Assembly (NCBI RefSeq): GCF_020510665.1
Contig: NZ_CP075187.1
Coordinates: 1,756,501-1,820,500, forward strand
Source of the DNA: Dechloromonas denitrificans
Lineage (GTDB): Bacteria; Pseudomonadota; Gammaproteobacteria; Burkholderiales; Rhodocyclaceae
Length of the DNA stretch: 64,000 bases
Reading direction: 5' to 3'
The stretch's first letter is position 1; every line of letters begins with the position of its first letter. The notes under the pieces were generated by a model, which was not told where the DNA came from, did not search any database, and saw only the letters and a program-made list of their open reading frames with translations. Made by a program: the position numbers and the translations under genes. Shown piece by piece: positions 23,233 to 36,043 of this stretch.

Positions 23233-23260
23233 GGGCGGCTCCGAGCCGCCCTTGTTCTTT
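23233..23260 (+). terminator. Hairpin between guaB and guaA, possible attenuator
   Basis: GGGCGGCTC, CGA or shorter loop, and GAGCCGCCC are followed by TTGTTCTTT. The stem is GC-rich and the T-run imperfect. It ends 13 bases before guaA and could reduce readthrough from guaB. Confidence 0.5.
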
Positions 23261-23272
23261 CAAGGTTCTGAA

Positions 23273-25898
<2,626 letters not shown>

Positions 25899-26629
25899 AG
25901 CACCTGCCCGTTGGGGCCGAAACTGCGCTCACTCAAGCGTAAGGAACCATCGATTTTTTGCTGAAGCACGATCGACGCCCGCGTTCCATAATTTTCTGAT
26001 TGTACGAATATCGATGAGAGCAGGCGCTCCCAGGCCTGCGGTACCCCCGTATTCGGCAGACGTGCATCATCGACCTGTTCCCGATCGGCCAACAAATCAA
26101 AAAACGGGGTTTCGTCTGGCAAGCCGGGCAAGGCATCGGCAAATGCCTGGCGTGCCTTGACCAACTTCGGCCACGGGGTGTCGAGCAAATGGTTGGAAAC
26201 CCCGTAGATTCCCGGTAGCAACCGTTGCGCCTGGGTATGGCGGTTCGAGCAGTAATACAGGCTATGGCCATCCGAGACGAAGAGGTTGAAGCCTGAAAAC
26301 TCGCTCATGTCGAGTTGGGCAATATAGTGCTTGGCCGAAATATCGGACTGCAGAAATGAACGCGTCAGTTCGCCTCTCGAACGTTGCCCCTTGCTCGCAC
26401 CCGGCTCGCGCACATTGGTCACGGCCGCAAAACGCCCGGACTCAGTCACGCCCAGCCAGGTACCGCCTGCCTCAAGATCCAGGCCGCCAATCACCTGCGG
26501 CGTATCCGGCCAACGTGCCGCAAAGGCGGTTGGCCGGGCATAAAACTCGTCGCGATTGGCCGCGACGAGTAGCGGAAACTCGACATGCGCCTGCCAGCCC
26601 AGAACAATCAGGCACATATTGGGCCGTTT

Positions 26630-27649
26630 TTACGGGTTGACCGCGACAGCCTTCACCTCAGGCCCCGTCAGGGCCCCCAGGCGAACATTACCGGCGTAAT
26701 TCGATTGCACAACGCCCAGCCCCTCGTAACCACCCGTCGGAGAAGGGGCTGCAGTCATCACCATGCCGCAGGACTGGTCGGGATTATCCGGCGAGTGCAG
26801 CACATCGCCCGCGCTCAAGGCAACCGGGCTGCTCAGGCGATACAGATGGCGCTTGACCTTGCCCAGATATTGGGTCCGGGCAACGATCTCCTGCCCTGGG
26901 TAACAGCCTTTGTGAAAACTGACTCCGCCGATTTTTTCGAAATCGGCCATTTGAGGAACAAATTCTTCCTTGGTGGCCAAGGTGACGAGCGGATAGCCCG
27001 CCTGGATATCCAGCCAGCGCCAGGCTGGAATGCCTGCCGGGCGAGCTTTGACCGAGAGTTTTGCCCACAGCACAGCCGCGGCTGATTCGGGGACTGCCAA
27101 AAGGAAACGCTGGGTATCGAGGCGAACGACCGTGACACCGTCGGCCTGCAAGCTGGTCATGGCTGCATCCGGGCAGGGCAGCGCGGCATCAGCCAGTAGC
27201 CCGGCAGCAAGAGGGCCGGCCAGGCCAAGCAAAATCGTGCTGTCGGTCAACGAAGCCAATTTAACCTTGGAACGAAGAATGAACATCTGCAGGCGCTTTT
27301 GCGCGGCTTCCTGCAAATCGGCTGAAATGGCCAATTGATAACGTTCTCCATCGCGCCAGGCCAGAAAGCTTGCCTGCATGCGGCCTTTGGCCGTACACCA
27401 ACCGCTGTGCTGAACCTGGCCCGCACCGAGATGGTTGATGTCGCTCGTGAACTGGCTGTGCAGGAAGGACTTGGCATCCTCACCGGAAACATCGAGCAGC
27501 CCAAGATGGGTGAGCGGAACAAGAATGGTTTGTCCGTCTGCGGCCTGAAGCTCTCCGGCGGCATCGCCAAAGTTCAGGAGAATAGGGGAGGACTCAGTGT
27601 CGAAAACGCCTGCGGCGGTTTCCAGAAAGCTGCGCCAGGTGGGGTTCAT
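26630..27649 (-). CDS. ygfZ: Folate-binding protein YgfZ
   Basis: A 339-residue relative of the aminomethyltransferase GcvT with the YgfZ signature KGCYPGQEIVART, whose Cys is important for function. The family supports assembly or repair of certain iron-sulfur enzymes in a folate-dependent way, including MiaB. It is divergent from mltG, a conserved neighbour arrangement. It is followed by the NRDE gene on the same strand. Confidence 0.92.
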   Translation of the reverse strand: MNPTWRSFLETAAGVFDTESSPILLNFGDAAGELQAADGQTILVPLTHLGLLDVSGEDAKSFLHSQFTSDINHLGAGQVQHSGWCTAKGRMQASFLAWRDGERYQLAISADLQEAAQKRLQMFILRSKVKLASLTDSTILLGLAGPLAAGLLADAALPCPDAAMTSLQADGVTVVRLDTQRFLLAVPESAAAVLWAKLSVKARPAGIPAWRWLDIQAGYPLVTLATKEEFVPQMADFEKIGGVSFHKGCYPGQEIVARTQYLGKVKRHLYRLSSPVALSAGDVLHSPDNPDQSCGMVMTAAPSPTGGYEGLGVVQSNYAGNVRLGALTGPEVKAVAVNP

Positions 27650-27740
27650 GGGGGCTCCAGTGGGGGTTTGGGATATTATATCGCCCGATTAAGGTGCTCG
27701 TTCTACACGGGCAAGACCAGCCTGCTGCAAACGAGTTCCC

Positions 27741-28736
27741 GTGCGACAACTATTTAGATCATTTTTGCTGCTTTTACTGCTGCTGGGCACCCTGACCGGG
27801 GCTGGCTGGTGGTGGTCAAACCAAGCACTGAGCCTGCGCTCATCACCGCTCGATTTCCGTATTACCCCCGGTAGCAGCCTGCGCTCGGCAATCGCTCAGA
27901 TGCAGGAAGCCGGAGTCAGCGTCGAACCAACGCTGCTCGCCCTGCTGGCCCGGATCAACAAGCAGGAAACCGGTATCAAGGCTGGCAGCTACTCGATCAG
28001 CCAAGGCATAACGCCGACGCAATTACTCGGCAAACTGACACGCGGTGAGGTAACACAAGGCGAACTGACATTGGTTGAGGGTTGGACCTTCAAGCAGTGG
28101 CGCGCCCGCCTCGATAAACACCCGGATCTCGACCACCAGACGCGTGGCCTGACAGAGAATCAGATCATTGAGCGCCTTGGTTTGGCTGTCACTCAACTCG
28201 AAGGCCGGCTGTTTCCCGACACTTATTTGTTCGACAAGCAATCCAGCGATCTGGAACTGATCGCCCGGGCAGCCCGGGCAATGCAGCGCAAGCTCGATAG
28301 CGAATGGGCTGGGCGGACCTCAGGATTGCCTTACAAAAATACCGACGAGGCACTCGTCATGGCCTCTATCGTTGAAAAGGAAACAGGCCGGGAAGCAGAT
28401 CGCTCACTGGTTGCTGCGGTATTCGTCAATCGCCTGCGCAAGGGGATGTTGCTGCAAACAGACCCGACCGTCATCTACGGCATCGGCGAAGCGTTTGATG
28501 GCAATCTGCGCAAGCACGATCTGCAAACGGATACGCCGTACAATACCTACACGCGCGCCGGCTTGCCGCCTTCACCCATAGCCATGCCAGGCCTTGCGTC
28601 ACTGCATGCCGCACTGCATCCGGCGGCAAGCGAGGCTGTTTACTTTGTTGCTCGCGGCGATGGCAGCAGCGAATTTTCACGCACGCTCGACGAACATAAT
28701 CGGGCCGTCAATAAATATCAGAGAGGTGGGAAGTGA
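27741..28736 (+). CDS. mltG: Endolytic transglycosylase MltG
   Basis: A 331-residue inner-membrane protein that cleaves nascent glycan strands and sets their length. One N-terminal membrane segment (residues 7 to 26) is followed by a LysM-like region and the YceG catalytic domain. The catalytic Glu lies in [13 protein letters not shown] and the motif [10 protein letters not shown] follows. The start is GTG at 27741. The stop overlaps the GTG of tmk (GTGA), the classic mltG-tmk-holB order. Confidence 0.95.
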   Translation: MRQLFRSFLLLLLLLGTLTGAGWWWSNQALSLRSSPLDFRITPGSSLRSAIAQMQEAGVSVEPTLLALLARINKQETGIKAGSYSISQGITPTQLLGKLTRGEVTQGELTLVEGWTFKQWRARLDKHPDLDHQTRGLTENQIIERLGLAVTQLEGRLFPDTYLFDKQSSDLELIARAARAMQRKLDSEWAGRTSGLPYKNTDEALVMASIVEKETGREADRSLVAAVFVNRLRKGMLLQTDPTVIYGIGEAFDGNLRKHDLQTDTPYNTYTRAGLPPSPIAMPGLASLHAALHPAASEAVYFVARGDGSSEFSRTLDEHNRAVNKYQRGGK

Positions 28737-29347
28737 AAGGTAAATTCATCACTTTCGAAGGCATCGACGGTGCCGGCAAAAGCAGTCACGTTGAATGGCT
28801 GGCCGACTGGCTTCGCACCCAAGGGAAAACGGTTCATGTTACCCGCGAGCCCGGCGGTACCGAACTCGGGGAAAAGCTGCGCACATTGCTGCTCAACGAT
28901 CCAATGCACCTCGAAACAGAAACGCTATTGATGTTCGCCGCACGTCGCGAGCACCTCGCACGCCTGATCGAACCTGCACTCGCGCGCGGCGAGTGGGTTG
29001 TCTGCGACCGGTTCAGCGATGCCACGTATGCCTACCAGGGGGGCGGCAGAGGACTTGATCGCGCCAAATTCCTGGCGCTGGAGCACTGGGTTCACGAACA
29101 TGTGCAACCTGACCTGACCTTGCTGTTCGACCTGCCACTCGATGTTGCACGTGAACGCATTGCACGGGCAAGTCGGGTACTCGATCGTTTCGAGCAGGAG
29201 CGCGCCGATTTTCACGAACGAGTCCGCCAGGCCTATCTTGAGAGGGCCAGCACAAACCCGCTCAGGATTCGCACCATTGACGCCAGCCACAGCCTTGAAG
29301 ATATTAAAGTAAAAATTGAAAAAACAGTCCTAGAAGCCTGTTTATGA
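28733..29347 (+). CDS. tmk: Thymidylate kinase
   Basis: Tmk phosphorylates dTMP to dTDP. The 204-residue protein has the P-loop [12 protein letters not shown], the DR(F/Y) motif [16 protein letters not shown], and a LID region rich in Arg. The start is GTG at 28733 with GAGAGG upstream. It overlaps mltG and holB by four bases each, so the three are translationally coupled. Confidence 0.97.
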   Translation: MKGKFITFEGIDGAGKSSHVEWLADWLRTQGKTVHVTREPGGTELGEKLRTLLLNDPMHLETETLLMFAARREHLARLIEPALARGEWVVCDRFSDATYAYQGGGRGLDRAKFLALEHWVHEHVQPDLTLLFDLPLDVARERIARASRVLDRFEQERADFHERVRQAYLERASTNPLRIRTIDASHSLEDIKVKIEKTVLEACL

Positions 29348-30363
29348 ACATATTAAAACTTCACGAACAAGTCTGGAGCGATCTTCAGGGCAGGCGTCAA
29401 AAGCTTCCGCATGCACTACTCCTTGTTGGCCAAAAAGGGATCGGCAAGTTTGAGCTCGCCAAGCTGTTTGCCGCCAGCCTGCTTTGCGAACAACCGCAGC
29501 ACACAGGTATTCCGTGCGGCACTTGCCTCGCATGCAACTGGTACAGCCAAGGCAACCATCCTGATTTTCGCCTGCTGCAACCCGAAGCGCTCTCGGCCGA
29601 CCTGGAAGCGGAAGAGGGCAAAAAGAAACCCAGCCAGCAGATCACCATCGACCAGGTTCGAGGTCTTGATGACTTCCTGATTGTCGGTACCCATCGAGCT
29701 GGATTGCGTATTGTCGTGGTCAACCCGACAGAAGCAATGAATCGAAACACCGCAAACGCACTTCTCAAAACACTCGAAGAACCTGCGCCAAATACATTGT
29801 TTTTATTGGTTTCAAGCGAACCACTTCGCTTGCTACCAACAATCCGGAGCCGATGCCAGACAATGCCGGTCGCCCTTCCGTCAAGCAAGGTTGCAGCACA
29901 AGTACTGGCTGACGATGGCATTCCCGATGCAGCACGCTGGCTGGCCCTGGCCGGAGGCTCACCCAGCCTGGCAATTGAACTCGCAACATCAGGGCAAGGC
30001 GCATGGCTGGAACTGTTGGTCAAACGACTGTCCGCAGGTCGCCATGCTGATCCGCTGGCCATGGCGGCCGAACTGGAAAAAGCAGTCAAGGACAGCAAGG
30101 GCAAGCTGTTGCTCAAAACCGTAGTTGAAGCACTGCAAAAGTGGCTGATCGATTTGAACCTGGCCAAAAACGGCATGCCGACTCGATATTTTCTACCTCA
30201 GCAGGCCACAATGACCGGCTTGGCTGATATGATTCCTGCTGTACGTTTATTACATTGTTACCGCCACATGATTTCACGCCGCCAGGAAGCCGAACAGCCG
30301 CTGAACGCGCGTCTTTTTCTGGAAGGTATCTTTCTTGACTATCGAGCCCTGTTTGCCAATTGA
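29344..30363 (+). CDS. holB: DNA polymerase III subunit delta'
   Basis: A 339-residue clamp-loader subunit. The AAA+ fold has the P-loop-like [11 protein letters not shown], and the zinc module is [18 protein letters not shown] sensor region RSRCQTMP and a C-terminal collar domain follow. It helps load the beta clamp. The P-loop is present, but delta' proteins commonly do not hydrolyse ATP. It lies between tmk and a PilZ gene. Confidence 0.94.
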   Translation: MNILKLHEQVWSDLQGRRQKLPHALLLVGQKGIGKFELAKLFAASLLCEQPQHTGIPCGTCLACNWYSQGNHPDFRLLQPEALSADLEAEEGKKKPSQQITIDQVRGLDDFLIVGTHRAGLRIVVVNPTEAMNRNTANALLKTLEEPAPNTLFLLVSSEPLRLLPTIRSRCQTMPVALPSSKVAAQVLADDGIPDAARWLALAGGSPSLAIELATSGQGAWLELLVKRLSAGRHADPLAMAAELEKAVKDSKGKLLLKTVVEALQKWLIDLNLAKNGMPTRYFLPQQATMTGLADMIPAVRLLHCYRHMISRRQEAEQPLNARLFLEGIFLDYRALFAN

Positions 30364-30369
30364 TCAACG

Positions 30370-30732
30370 ATGAGTGAAGTTAAATCCGCTCCGCAACGTC
30401 CGAGCGTTCTCTCGCTGAACATCAACTCGAAGTCTGCGCTCTACGCTGCCTACATGCCCCATTTGCGCTGCGGCGGGATTTTCATTCCGACAACGCGCGG
30501 TTACAACATTGGTGACGAAGTTTTCATGCTTCTTTCACTGATGGACGATCCGGCCAAACTGCCGATCGCCGGTACCGTCATCTGGATCACACCGGCGGGC
30601 GCCCAAAATGGGCGAGCACAGGGTATCGGCGTGCACTTCAACAATGACGAAAGCGGCCAGGAAGCTCGTCGCAAAATTGAAGGCCTGCTCGGCGGCGTCA
30701 TGCAGTCTGCCCGCCCGACGCACACGCTGTAA
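30370..30732 (+). CDS. PilZ domain protein
   Basis: A 120-residue PilZ-fold protein. In the location holB-pilZ-tatD it corresponds to the type IV pilus-associated PilZ protein of other proteobacteria. The usual RxxxR cyclic-di-GMP motif is not obvious. DEVFMLLSLMDDP and AGTVIWITP form the conserved barrel. It may act in pilus biogenesis without binding the nucleotide, as the original PilZ does. The start is six bases after holB. Confidence 0.88.
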   Translation: MSEVKSAPQRPSVLSLNINSKSALYAAYMPHLRCGGIFIPTTRGYNIGDEVFMLLSLMDDPAKLPIAGTVIWITPAGAQNGRAQGIGVHFNNDESGQEARRKIEGLLGGVMQSARPTHTL

Positions 30733-30741
30733 ACGACCCCG

Positions 30742-31524
30742 ATGCTGGTCGACTCCCACTGTCATCTCGATTTCCCCGACCTGGCCAGCCAAGTGTCGGA
30801 CATCCTGCAGCGCATGCAGGAAAATTCTGTCGGTTGCGCGGTCTGCATTGGCGTCAATCTTGAGGATTTTCCAAAGGTTCTCGCCCTGGCGGAAGCGCAT
30901 CATCAGTTGTATGCCACGGTTGGCGTCCATCCGGAATACACGGATGTCGAAGAACCCACCGAAGCAGGATTGCTCAAGCTGGCGGCACACCCAAAAGTGA
31001 TCGGAATCGGTGAAACGGGGCTGGATTACTACTGGCAAAAAGACAAACCGGAATGGCAGCGCGAACGTTTCCGTACGCACATCAGGGCTGCGAAGACCTG
31101 CGGCAAACCCCTGATCATCCATACCCGTGAGTCCGCCGCTGACACGCTGCGCCTGATGCGGGAGGAGGGGGCCGACACGGTCGGCGGGGTCATGCACTGC
31201 TTTACCGAAAACAGGGATATCGCCCGCGACGCGCTGGATCTCGGCTTTTATCTTTCATTTTCCGGAATCGTCACCTTCAAGAATGCTAGCATCGTCAAGG
31301 AAGTGGCTCAAAAATGCCCCCTTGACCGCATTCTGGTCGAAACCGATTCGCCTTATTTGGCGCCGGCTCCTTATCGTGGCAAGCAAAATCAGCCCGCCTA
31401 CGTTCGCCACGTGGCAGAAGAAATAGCCCGCTTGCGTTCCATTTCTTCCGAAGCCGTCACCGAAGCAACCAGCAACAATTTCTTTACGCTGTTCAAACAT
31501 GCCAGCCGGCCGTGGGAATCATGA
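30742..31524 (+). CDS. tatD: TatD family deoxyribonuclease
   Basis: A 260-residue TIM-barrel metal-dependent hydrolase. The metal ligands are visible as DSHCHLDF at the start, GETGLDYYW, HTRES and the terminal ETDSPYLAPAP. The family has 3'-5' exonuclease activity. The annotated symbol is used loosely, since the gene is of the YcfH subgroup found next to holB and pilZ. The stop overlaps the ankyrin gene as ATGA. Confidence 0.92.
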   Translation: MLVDSHCHLDFPDLASQVSDILQRMQENSVGCAVCIGVNLEDFPKVLALAEAHHQLYATVGVHPEYTDVEEPTEAGLLKLAAHPKVIGIGETGLDYYWQKDKPEWQRERFRTHIRAAKTCGKPLIIHTRESAADTLRLMREEGADTVGGVMHCFTENRDIARDALDLGFYLSFSGIVTFKNASIVKEVAQKCPLDRILVETDSPYLAPAPYRGKQNQPAYVRHVAEEIARLRSISSEAVTEATSNNFFTLFKHASRPWES

Positions 31525-32180
31525 AAAAACGACTGTTGACCGTAGTATTTGCCGCTTGTTTTCCACTCATCGCCAGTGCCGGCACCTATGATGACCTGAT
31601 CAGTTCAGCCAAGCTGGGCGACACCAGGGATATCGCCGCACTCGTCAACAAAGGCGCTTCGGTAGACACCACGGATATCGACGGGAACACGCTGCTCATG
31701 CTTGCCGCCCGGGATGGCCATAACGAATTGGTCGATTTTCTGATCAAGCAACGCGCCAAGGTCAATGCACGCAATGCTGCCGGTGATACCGCATTGCGCC
31801 TGGCAGCCTTTCGCGGACACCTGAAAGCGGCAGAGTTGCTGATTGCCGGCGGCGCGAACGTTAATATGCCGGGCTGGACACCGCTAGCCTACGCAGCTTT
31901 CAACGGCCAAACCGAGGTTGCCCGCCTGCTCATCAAGTCCGGCGCCAACATCAATGCCGCCAGCGAAAACGGGACGACGCCGTTGATTGCCGCTGCACGT
32001 GGCGGGCATATTGAAATCGTCAAACTCCTCCTGGCCAACAATGCCGAACCCAACAAAACCGTTGAGTCAGGGGAAACGGCGATCGATTTCGCGCTGAAAA
32101 CCCAAAATACGGATATCGCCGAACTGCTGAGAGGAGTAGGGGGGCACTCCGGGCGCAGCGTGACGATCCAGGTTAAATAA
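31521..32180 (+). CDS. Secreted ankyrin-repeat protein
   Basis: A 219-residue protein with a signal peptide (about residues 1 to 20) and four to five ankyrin repeats covering most of the rest, with motifs such as GNTLLMLAARDGHNELVDFL and GDTALRLAAFRGHLKAAELL. It is expected in the periplasm as a protein-binding module. The ATG at 31521 overlaps the tatD stop as ATGA. The binding partner is unknown. Confidence 0.9.
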   Translation: MKKRLLTVVFAACFPLIASAGTYDDLISSAKLGDTRDIAALVNKGASVDTTDIDGNTLLMLAARDGHNELVDFLIKQRAKVNARNAAGDTALRLAAFRGHLKAAELLIAGGANVNMPGWTPLAYAAFNGQTEVARLLIKSGANINAASENGTTPLIAAARGGHIEIVKLLLANNAEPNKTVESGETAIDFALKTQNTDIAELLRGVGGHSGRSVTIQVK

Positions 32181-32192
32181 GCAGATCGTTCT

Positions 32193-32900
32193 TCAGCGCG
32201 TTGCTTTTGTCACCGCGCCATCGCAGCTATTGGCCAGCCGCTCGTATTCTTCCGGCGTATCAATCAGCGCCTGCGCAGCATCGACCCGCTTGATCTCCCG
32301 TTGCACATAGGGCACCCAACGCTCTTCCAGCTCCTGTTGCAAACGAGTTCGTGCCCAGCCAACCGGACCGCGCCAAACATCACCCGTCGCAAACCGGCGG
32401 GTGAGCATCTCGCCGATATCCTTCTCAATAGCGGCAATATGGCTTTGGTAGGCCTTCACATGGCGTAATTCATGTTCATAAATCTCCTTGTAGGCACAAC
32501 TACCTTCGGGAAACTCACGCGCCACATAGACTGTCATGGGGCTGAATCCATACGTCAGCGTAATTTGCGGGCTGATGCATTCCCAGCGACCACTTTGGTC
32601 GACATATCCCGGTGTCTGGCTTGAAAACTGAACACTGGCATTGCCACGAGTCAGCCCCAACACAAGGCTGCCAGGCTTCATCGATCCCGCGCCAATATTG
32701 GTCAATGACCGGTAGCCATACTGGAAATTGAGCGATATTTTTTCTTCAAGACGTTTGATCACGACCGCCGGAGCCGGCAGTTTTTCACACTCATCAGCCA
32801 GCAATCCGGCCGGAGAAAATCCGATCGTGACAACAGCTATCCGAACCCATAATCCGGCAAGCGCAAGTAAGCGGATCAAGCGCAGCAGACCATTCAGCAT
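32193..32900 (-). CDS. Secreted HExxH-motif protein of unknown family
   Basis: A 235-residue protein with an N-terminal hydrophobic segment (about residues 10 to 34) that is a signal peptide or anchor. It contains IYEHELRHVKAYQSHI, a zincin-type HExxH motif, within a helix. It is followed after about 30 residues by an Arg/Trp-rich stretch. A periplasmic zinc-dependent peptidase is a reasonable inference, but the third metal ligand is not identified. It starts seven bases inside the end of the RNase H-like gene, so the pair is cotranscribed. Confidence 0.7.
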   Translation of the reverse strand: MLNGLLRLIRLLALAGLWVRIAVVTIGFSPAGLLADECEKLPAPAVVIKRLEEKISLNFQYGYRSLTNIGAGSMKPGSLVLGLTRGNASVQFSSQTPGYVDQSGRWECISPQITLTYGFSPMTVYVAREFPEGSCAYKEIYEHELRHVKAYQSHIAAIEKDIGEMLTRRFATGDVWRGPVGWARTRLQQELEERWVPYVQREIKRVDAAQALIDTPEEYERLANSCDGAVTKATR

Positions 32901-33385
32901 GCGGCTTTTCCTGCGTGCAGATCAGCGAGCGTATTGCCTCGGCAATACGAATGACCTTTGACCCAGCGGAACTCCGCACGACTCAACACCATCTCGATAA
33001 TCGACAGAGAAAACTCGGCAGGCAGCGCGTGCAAACTTTGAACGCCGTTGGTTTTTGCTTGTTTCAAGACGTTGACCGCATCAAGGTTATCGCTGAACAC
33101 CGTCAGCCGACTTCCGGGAAAATGAGTCTCGGCTTGAAGCAGACCGAACAGGACGGCGTGCAACTCCAGAGTATTGCTCCCGAGAGCCGGAACCGTACGA
33201 GTTTCGATAATCGGCTCAGCCTCCGGGCTGGAGAACAGGACGGCAGCCAGACCGCCGTGCCGTTGATGACTGGCATCGGTAAAAACAAGCAGCTGTCCAA
33301 CGTAGAGATGAGCAATACGCTGCGGTAACGGACCAGCCGACTGATAGATGACGCGTATTTTTTTCTTCGGTTTTCTGCGCGACAT
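32894..33385 (-). CDS. RNase HI-like protein
   Basis: A protein of about 163 residues with the RNase H fold. LLVFTDASHQRHGGLAAVLF carries the first Asp, LELHAVLFGLL the Glu, TVFSDNLDAVNVL the second Asp, and GNTLADLHAG the last Asp. These four form the metal site. The sequence is divergent from rnhA and has a basic N-terminus (MSRRKPKKKIR). It may act on RNA-DNA hybrids, but the cellular role is unknown. The ATG at 33385 is preferred to a GTG at 33409. Neither has a strong ribosome site. Confidence 0.75.
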   Translation of the reverse strand: MSRRKPKKKIRVIYQSAGPLPQRIAHLYVGQLLVFTDASHQRHGGLAAVLFSSPEAEPIIETRTVPALGSNTLELHAVLFGLLQAETHFPGSRLTVFSDNLDAVNVLKQAKTNGVQSLHALPAEFSLSIIEMVLSRAEFRWVKGHSYCRGNTLADLHAGKAAC

Positions 33386-33484
33386 TTCAGCTGGATGAAG
33401 GTGGATCACAAGATGCCCGAATCTTAAACTGACTTCAGGGTTTGCCGCGTGCGAATCACCCTGAAAGATTGCCTCATTGACTTC

Positions 33485-33513
33485 GTATAATTTGTATTAT
33501 GTTAAATTATCAA
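33485..33513 (-). promoter_or_regulatory. Candidate sigma-70 promoter of the RNase H-like gene
   Basis: On the minus strand TTGATA (33508..33513) and TTATAC (33485..33490) are separated by 17 bases in an AT-rich island. This would give a leader of about 90 bases. The 166-base gap around it holds no other gene. Confidence 0.5.
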
Positions 33514-33575
33514 AATAAAAAGAAATCAAATTCGATCTTTGATTTCCTCTTCAGCGCGGCAGTTTGCCATTCGGT

Positions 33576-34181
33576 CTATTTCGGAAAGTACATTTTTGTC
33601 TTATCGAGCTTGTAGGACCACGGCAGATTGGCGTTCTTCCAGCCGTTGACCGTACGGCGGTTGGCGGATGGGCCTTCTTTGCCCATGTCGCCCTCAAATC
33701 CTTCGGCAATGCTGTAAACCGACGAGAAGCCGCTCATCGCCAACAAGTCAGACGCTTTGGCACTCCGATCGCCGGAACGGCAGATCAGAATGATGCGCGA
33801 TTGTTTGTTGAGTCCTTTATCTGTCAGACGACGTTCAACCTCTTTAGGAAAATCGACATTCGGTTCGAGCACGTAAATATTCCGTTTGTCATCCCATTCA
33901 CCCATGATTTCCTGGTGCTCAACGTAAGGAACCAAGGCATCAACGGCGCTCGGCATACCGACATACATGGCTTCTGCTCGTGTGCGGATATCGAGAAAAA
34001 GCGTGTTTTTCCCTTCTTTCTGAACCATTTCATAAGCTTGCTGCGGCGTCAGGTAAAGCCCCTGGCGGGATTGTTTGACGGTCGGCAGATTGGCCCAGTC
34101 GCTTGCACCCTGCTTCCATTCCTGAGCGTGGGAAAGTGTGGCCAGACAAGCCAGCGAAAGAATACAAAGCGTACGTTTCAT
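33576..34181 (-). CDS. Secreted rhodanese-like protein of the sox locus
   Basis: A 201-residue protein with a signal peptide (residues 1 to about 19) and one rhodanese domain. The active-site loop is CRSGDRSAKASDLL, with Cys as the sulfur acceptor. It should transfer sulfane sulfur in the periplasm. It lies 83 bases after soxB on the same strand, with a CAGGGA ribosome site, so it probably belongs to the sox transcript and may handle persulfide intermediates. That role is inferred from context. Confidence 0.85.
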   Translation of the reverse strand: MKRTLCILSLACLATLSHAQEWKQGASDWANLPTVKQSRQGLYLTPQQAYEMVQKEGKNTLFLDIRTRAEAMYVGMPSAVDALVPYVEHQEIMGEWDDKRNIYVLEPNVDFPKEVERRLTDKGLNKQSRIILICRSGDRSAKASDLLAMSGFSSVYSIAEGFEGDMGKEGPSANRRTVNGWKNANLPWSYKLDKTKMYFPK

Positions 34182-34264
34182 GAATGTCCCTGAAGATTGA
34201 AAGGCTGAGGCAACATGCTAAACAGATGCCGCCATCAGCCGGTTGACTCAGATCAATCGGCCCA

Positions 34265-35986
34265 TCAGACCATTCCCGGATTGTTCACGACGCCTTTCAG
34301 TGAAGGCAGGTTCAAGTGCACGGGCTTGACGGTCTTGATGTCACGCAGATAGGTCGCCACCACATCCCAGATCGGTTCCCCAGAGTTTTTGGCCTCTTCC
34401 GAGACAGGTGCCCAGCCGGCAACTTTATAGATTTTGGCCGGATCTACCGGTTGACCGCGCAACATCATGTTCTGGATTCTGCTGCCCATTTTCCCGGTTG
34501 GATCACAGGTATATTGCAGGCCGCCCACGCGAACCATGTCACCGCCCTGCTGGTAATAAGGATCGGGATTGAACAAGTTGTCGCACACATCTTCGAGCAC
34601 GGTCTTGATCATCGCCCCGCTCATGTTGGTGACGGTTGTCCATGGATAGGTAATTGCCGTCTGGTCCAGGACATGCTCCATCAGGATCGGCTGCCCCGGC
34701 AACAATGAGGTTCCCCAGCGAAAACCGGGAGAGAAGGCAATTTCAGCATCTTTGACCTTCATCAGCGCATCAAGGATCAGCTGATCGAAAGTGCCGTTGA
34801 AATTCCCCCGGCGATACAGGGTGCCTTCGGTAATTGCCAGTTTCTCACCGAGTTTTGCAAGATAAGGCGCCCTCGCCTTGTCAATCAGCGCCTGCATTTC
34901 CTTGTCCGCCGGCAACAGATTGGCGAAGACGGGCAGCAACTTGTAACGGAAGTCAGCAATTTTCCCGTTTTTCACATCAAAATCGAGCACACCAAGATAC
35001 TTTCCATTTGAACCGGCATTGGTTACCAGCGTCTGTCCGCCGTCATTCCTGACGATCACCGGGGCCGGCATGCCATCGTGCGTGTGTCCTCCCATGATGG
35101 CGTCAATGCCACGGATACGCGATGCCATCTTCAAATCGACATCCATGCCGTTGTGCGACAACACGACGACAACCTTGGCCCCGGCAGCACGGGCGGCATC
35201 AACCGTTTTCTGCATGTTGTCTTCCTGGATGCCAAAGCTCCAATTGGGCGTTTGCCAGCGCGGATTGGCGATTGGCGTATAGGGGAAAGCCTGCCCGATG
35301 ATGGCAACCGGCACGCCATTCATATTCTTCATCACGAATGGCTTGAAAACAGGATCTCCAAAATCAGTCGTTTTGACGTTCTGGGCAACGATATCAATTT
35401 GACCGGCGAAATCTTTTTCCTCGATTTCCTTGACCCGCTCTTCACCATAAGTCGACTCCCAGTGCAGCGTCATTACATTGACGCCGAGCGCCTTGCAGGC
35501 ATCGACCATATCCTGGGCATTCGACCACAATGCCGTCCCGGACCCCTGCCATGTATCGCCACCATCAAGCAGCAATGCGCCAGGACGAGTCGCCTTCATG
35601 CGCTTGACCAACGTGGCAAGGTGCGCAAAACCACCCACTTTGCCGTAGGTCTGGGCTGCTTTTTCGAAATTCAGATACGTGTAGGCATGGGCCTCAATAC
35701 TGTTCGGTTTAAAGCCGAAATGCTTGAGCAGATGGTCGCCAACCAAGTGTGGCACCTTGCCGAACTGATCACCGAAGCCAAGATTGACGTTCGGCTCACG
35801 GAAATAAATCGGCAACAACTGGGCGTGGCAGTCAGTGATGTGCAGCAGGCTGACGTTGCCAAATTTGGGCAGGTCATACAATTTGGCCGCGCCCTTCTCG
35901 GCCAGGACAAAATCACTGTGCAGGCTCATGCCACCAGCCGCAGCGACGGCCATGACCTGCAGGAACTCCCGACGATTCATGCTCAT
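34265..35986 (-). CDS. soxB: Thiosulfohydrolase SoxB
   Basis: A 573-residue periplasmic dimanganese enzyme that hydrolyses the terminal sulfone from SoxY-bound cysteine S-thiosulfonate. It has a twin-arginine signal (NRREFLQVMAVAAAGG) and metallophosphoesterase-type motifs: LLHITDCHAQL, LLDGGDTWQGSG, LSHNGMDVD and GGHTHDGMP. Length matches SoxB. It follows soxX after a 57-base gap and is the last core gene of the soxCDYZAXB run. Confidence 0.97.
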   Translation of the reverse strand: MSMNRREFLQVMAVAAAGGMSLHSDFVLAEKGAAKLYDLPKFGNVSLLHITDCHAQLLPIYFREPNVNLGFGDQFGKVPHLVGDHLLKHFGFKPNSIEAHAYTYLNFEKAAQTYGKVGGFAHLATLVKRMKATRPGALLLDGGDTWQGSGTALWSNAQDMVDACKALGVNVMTLHWESTYGEERVKEIEEKDFAGQIDIVAQNVKTTDFGDPVFKPFVMKNMNGVPVAIIGQAFPYTPIANPRWQTPNWSFGIQEDNMQKTVDAARAAGAKVVVVLSHNGMDVDLKMASRIRGIDAIMGGHTHDGMPAPVIVRNDGGQTLVTNAGSNGKYLGVLDFDVKNGKIADFRYKLLPVFANLLPADKEMQALIDKARAPYLAKLGEKLAITEGTLYRRGNFNGTFDQLILDALMKVKDAEIAFSPGFRWGTSLLPGQPILMEHVLDQTAITYPWTTVTNMSGAMIKTVLEDVCDNLFNPDPYYQQGGDMVRVGGLQYTCDPTGKMGSRIQNMMLRGQPVDPAKIYKVAGWAPVSEEAKNSGEPIWDVVATYLRDIKTVKPVHLNLPSLKGVVNNPGMV

Positions 35987-36043
35987 TTTCTTATCCTTGA
36001 AAAACGCCCGGCCGAAGTACCGGCCAGGCTAACGACACAAGTC

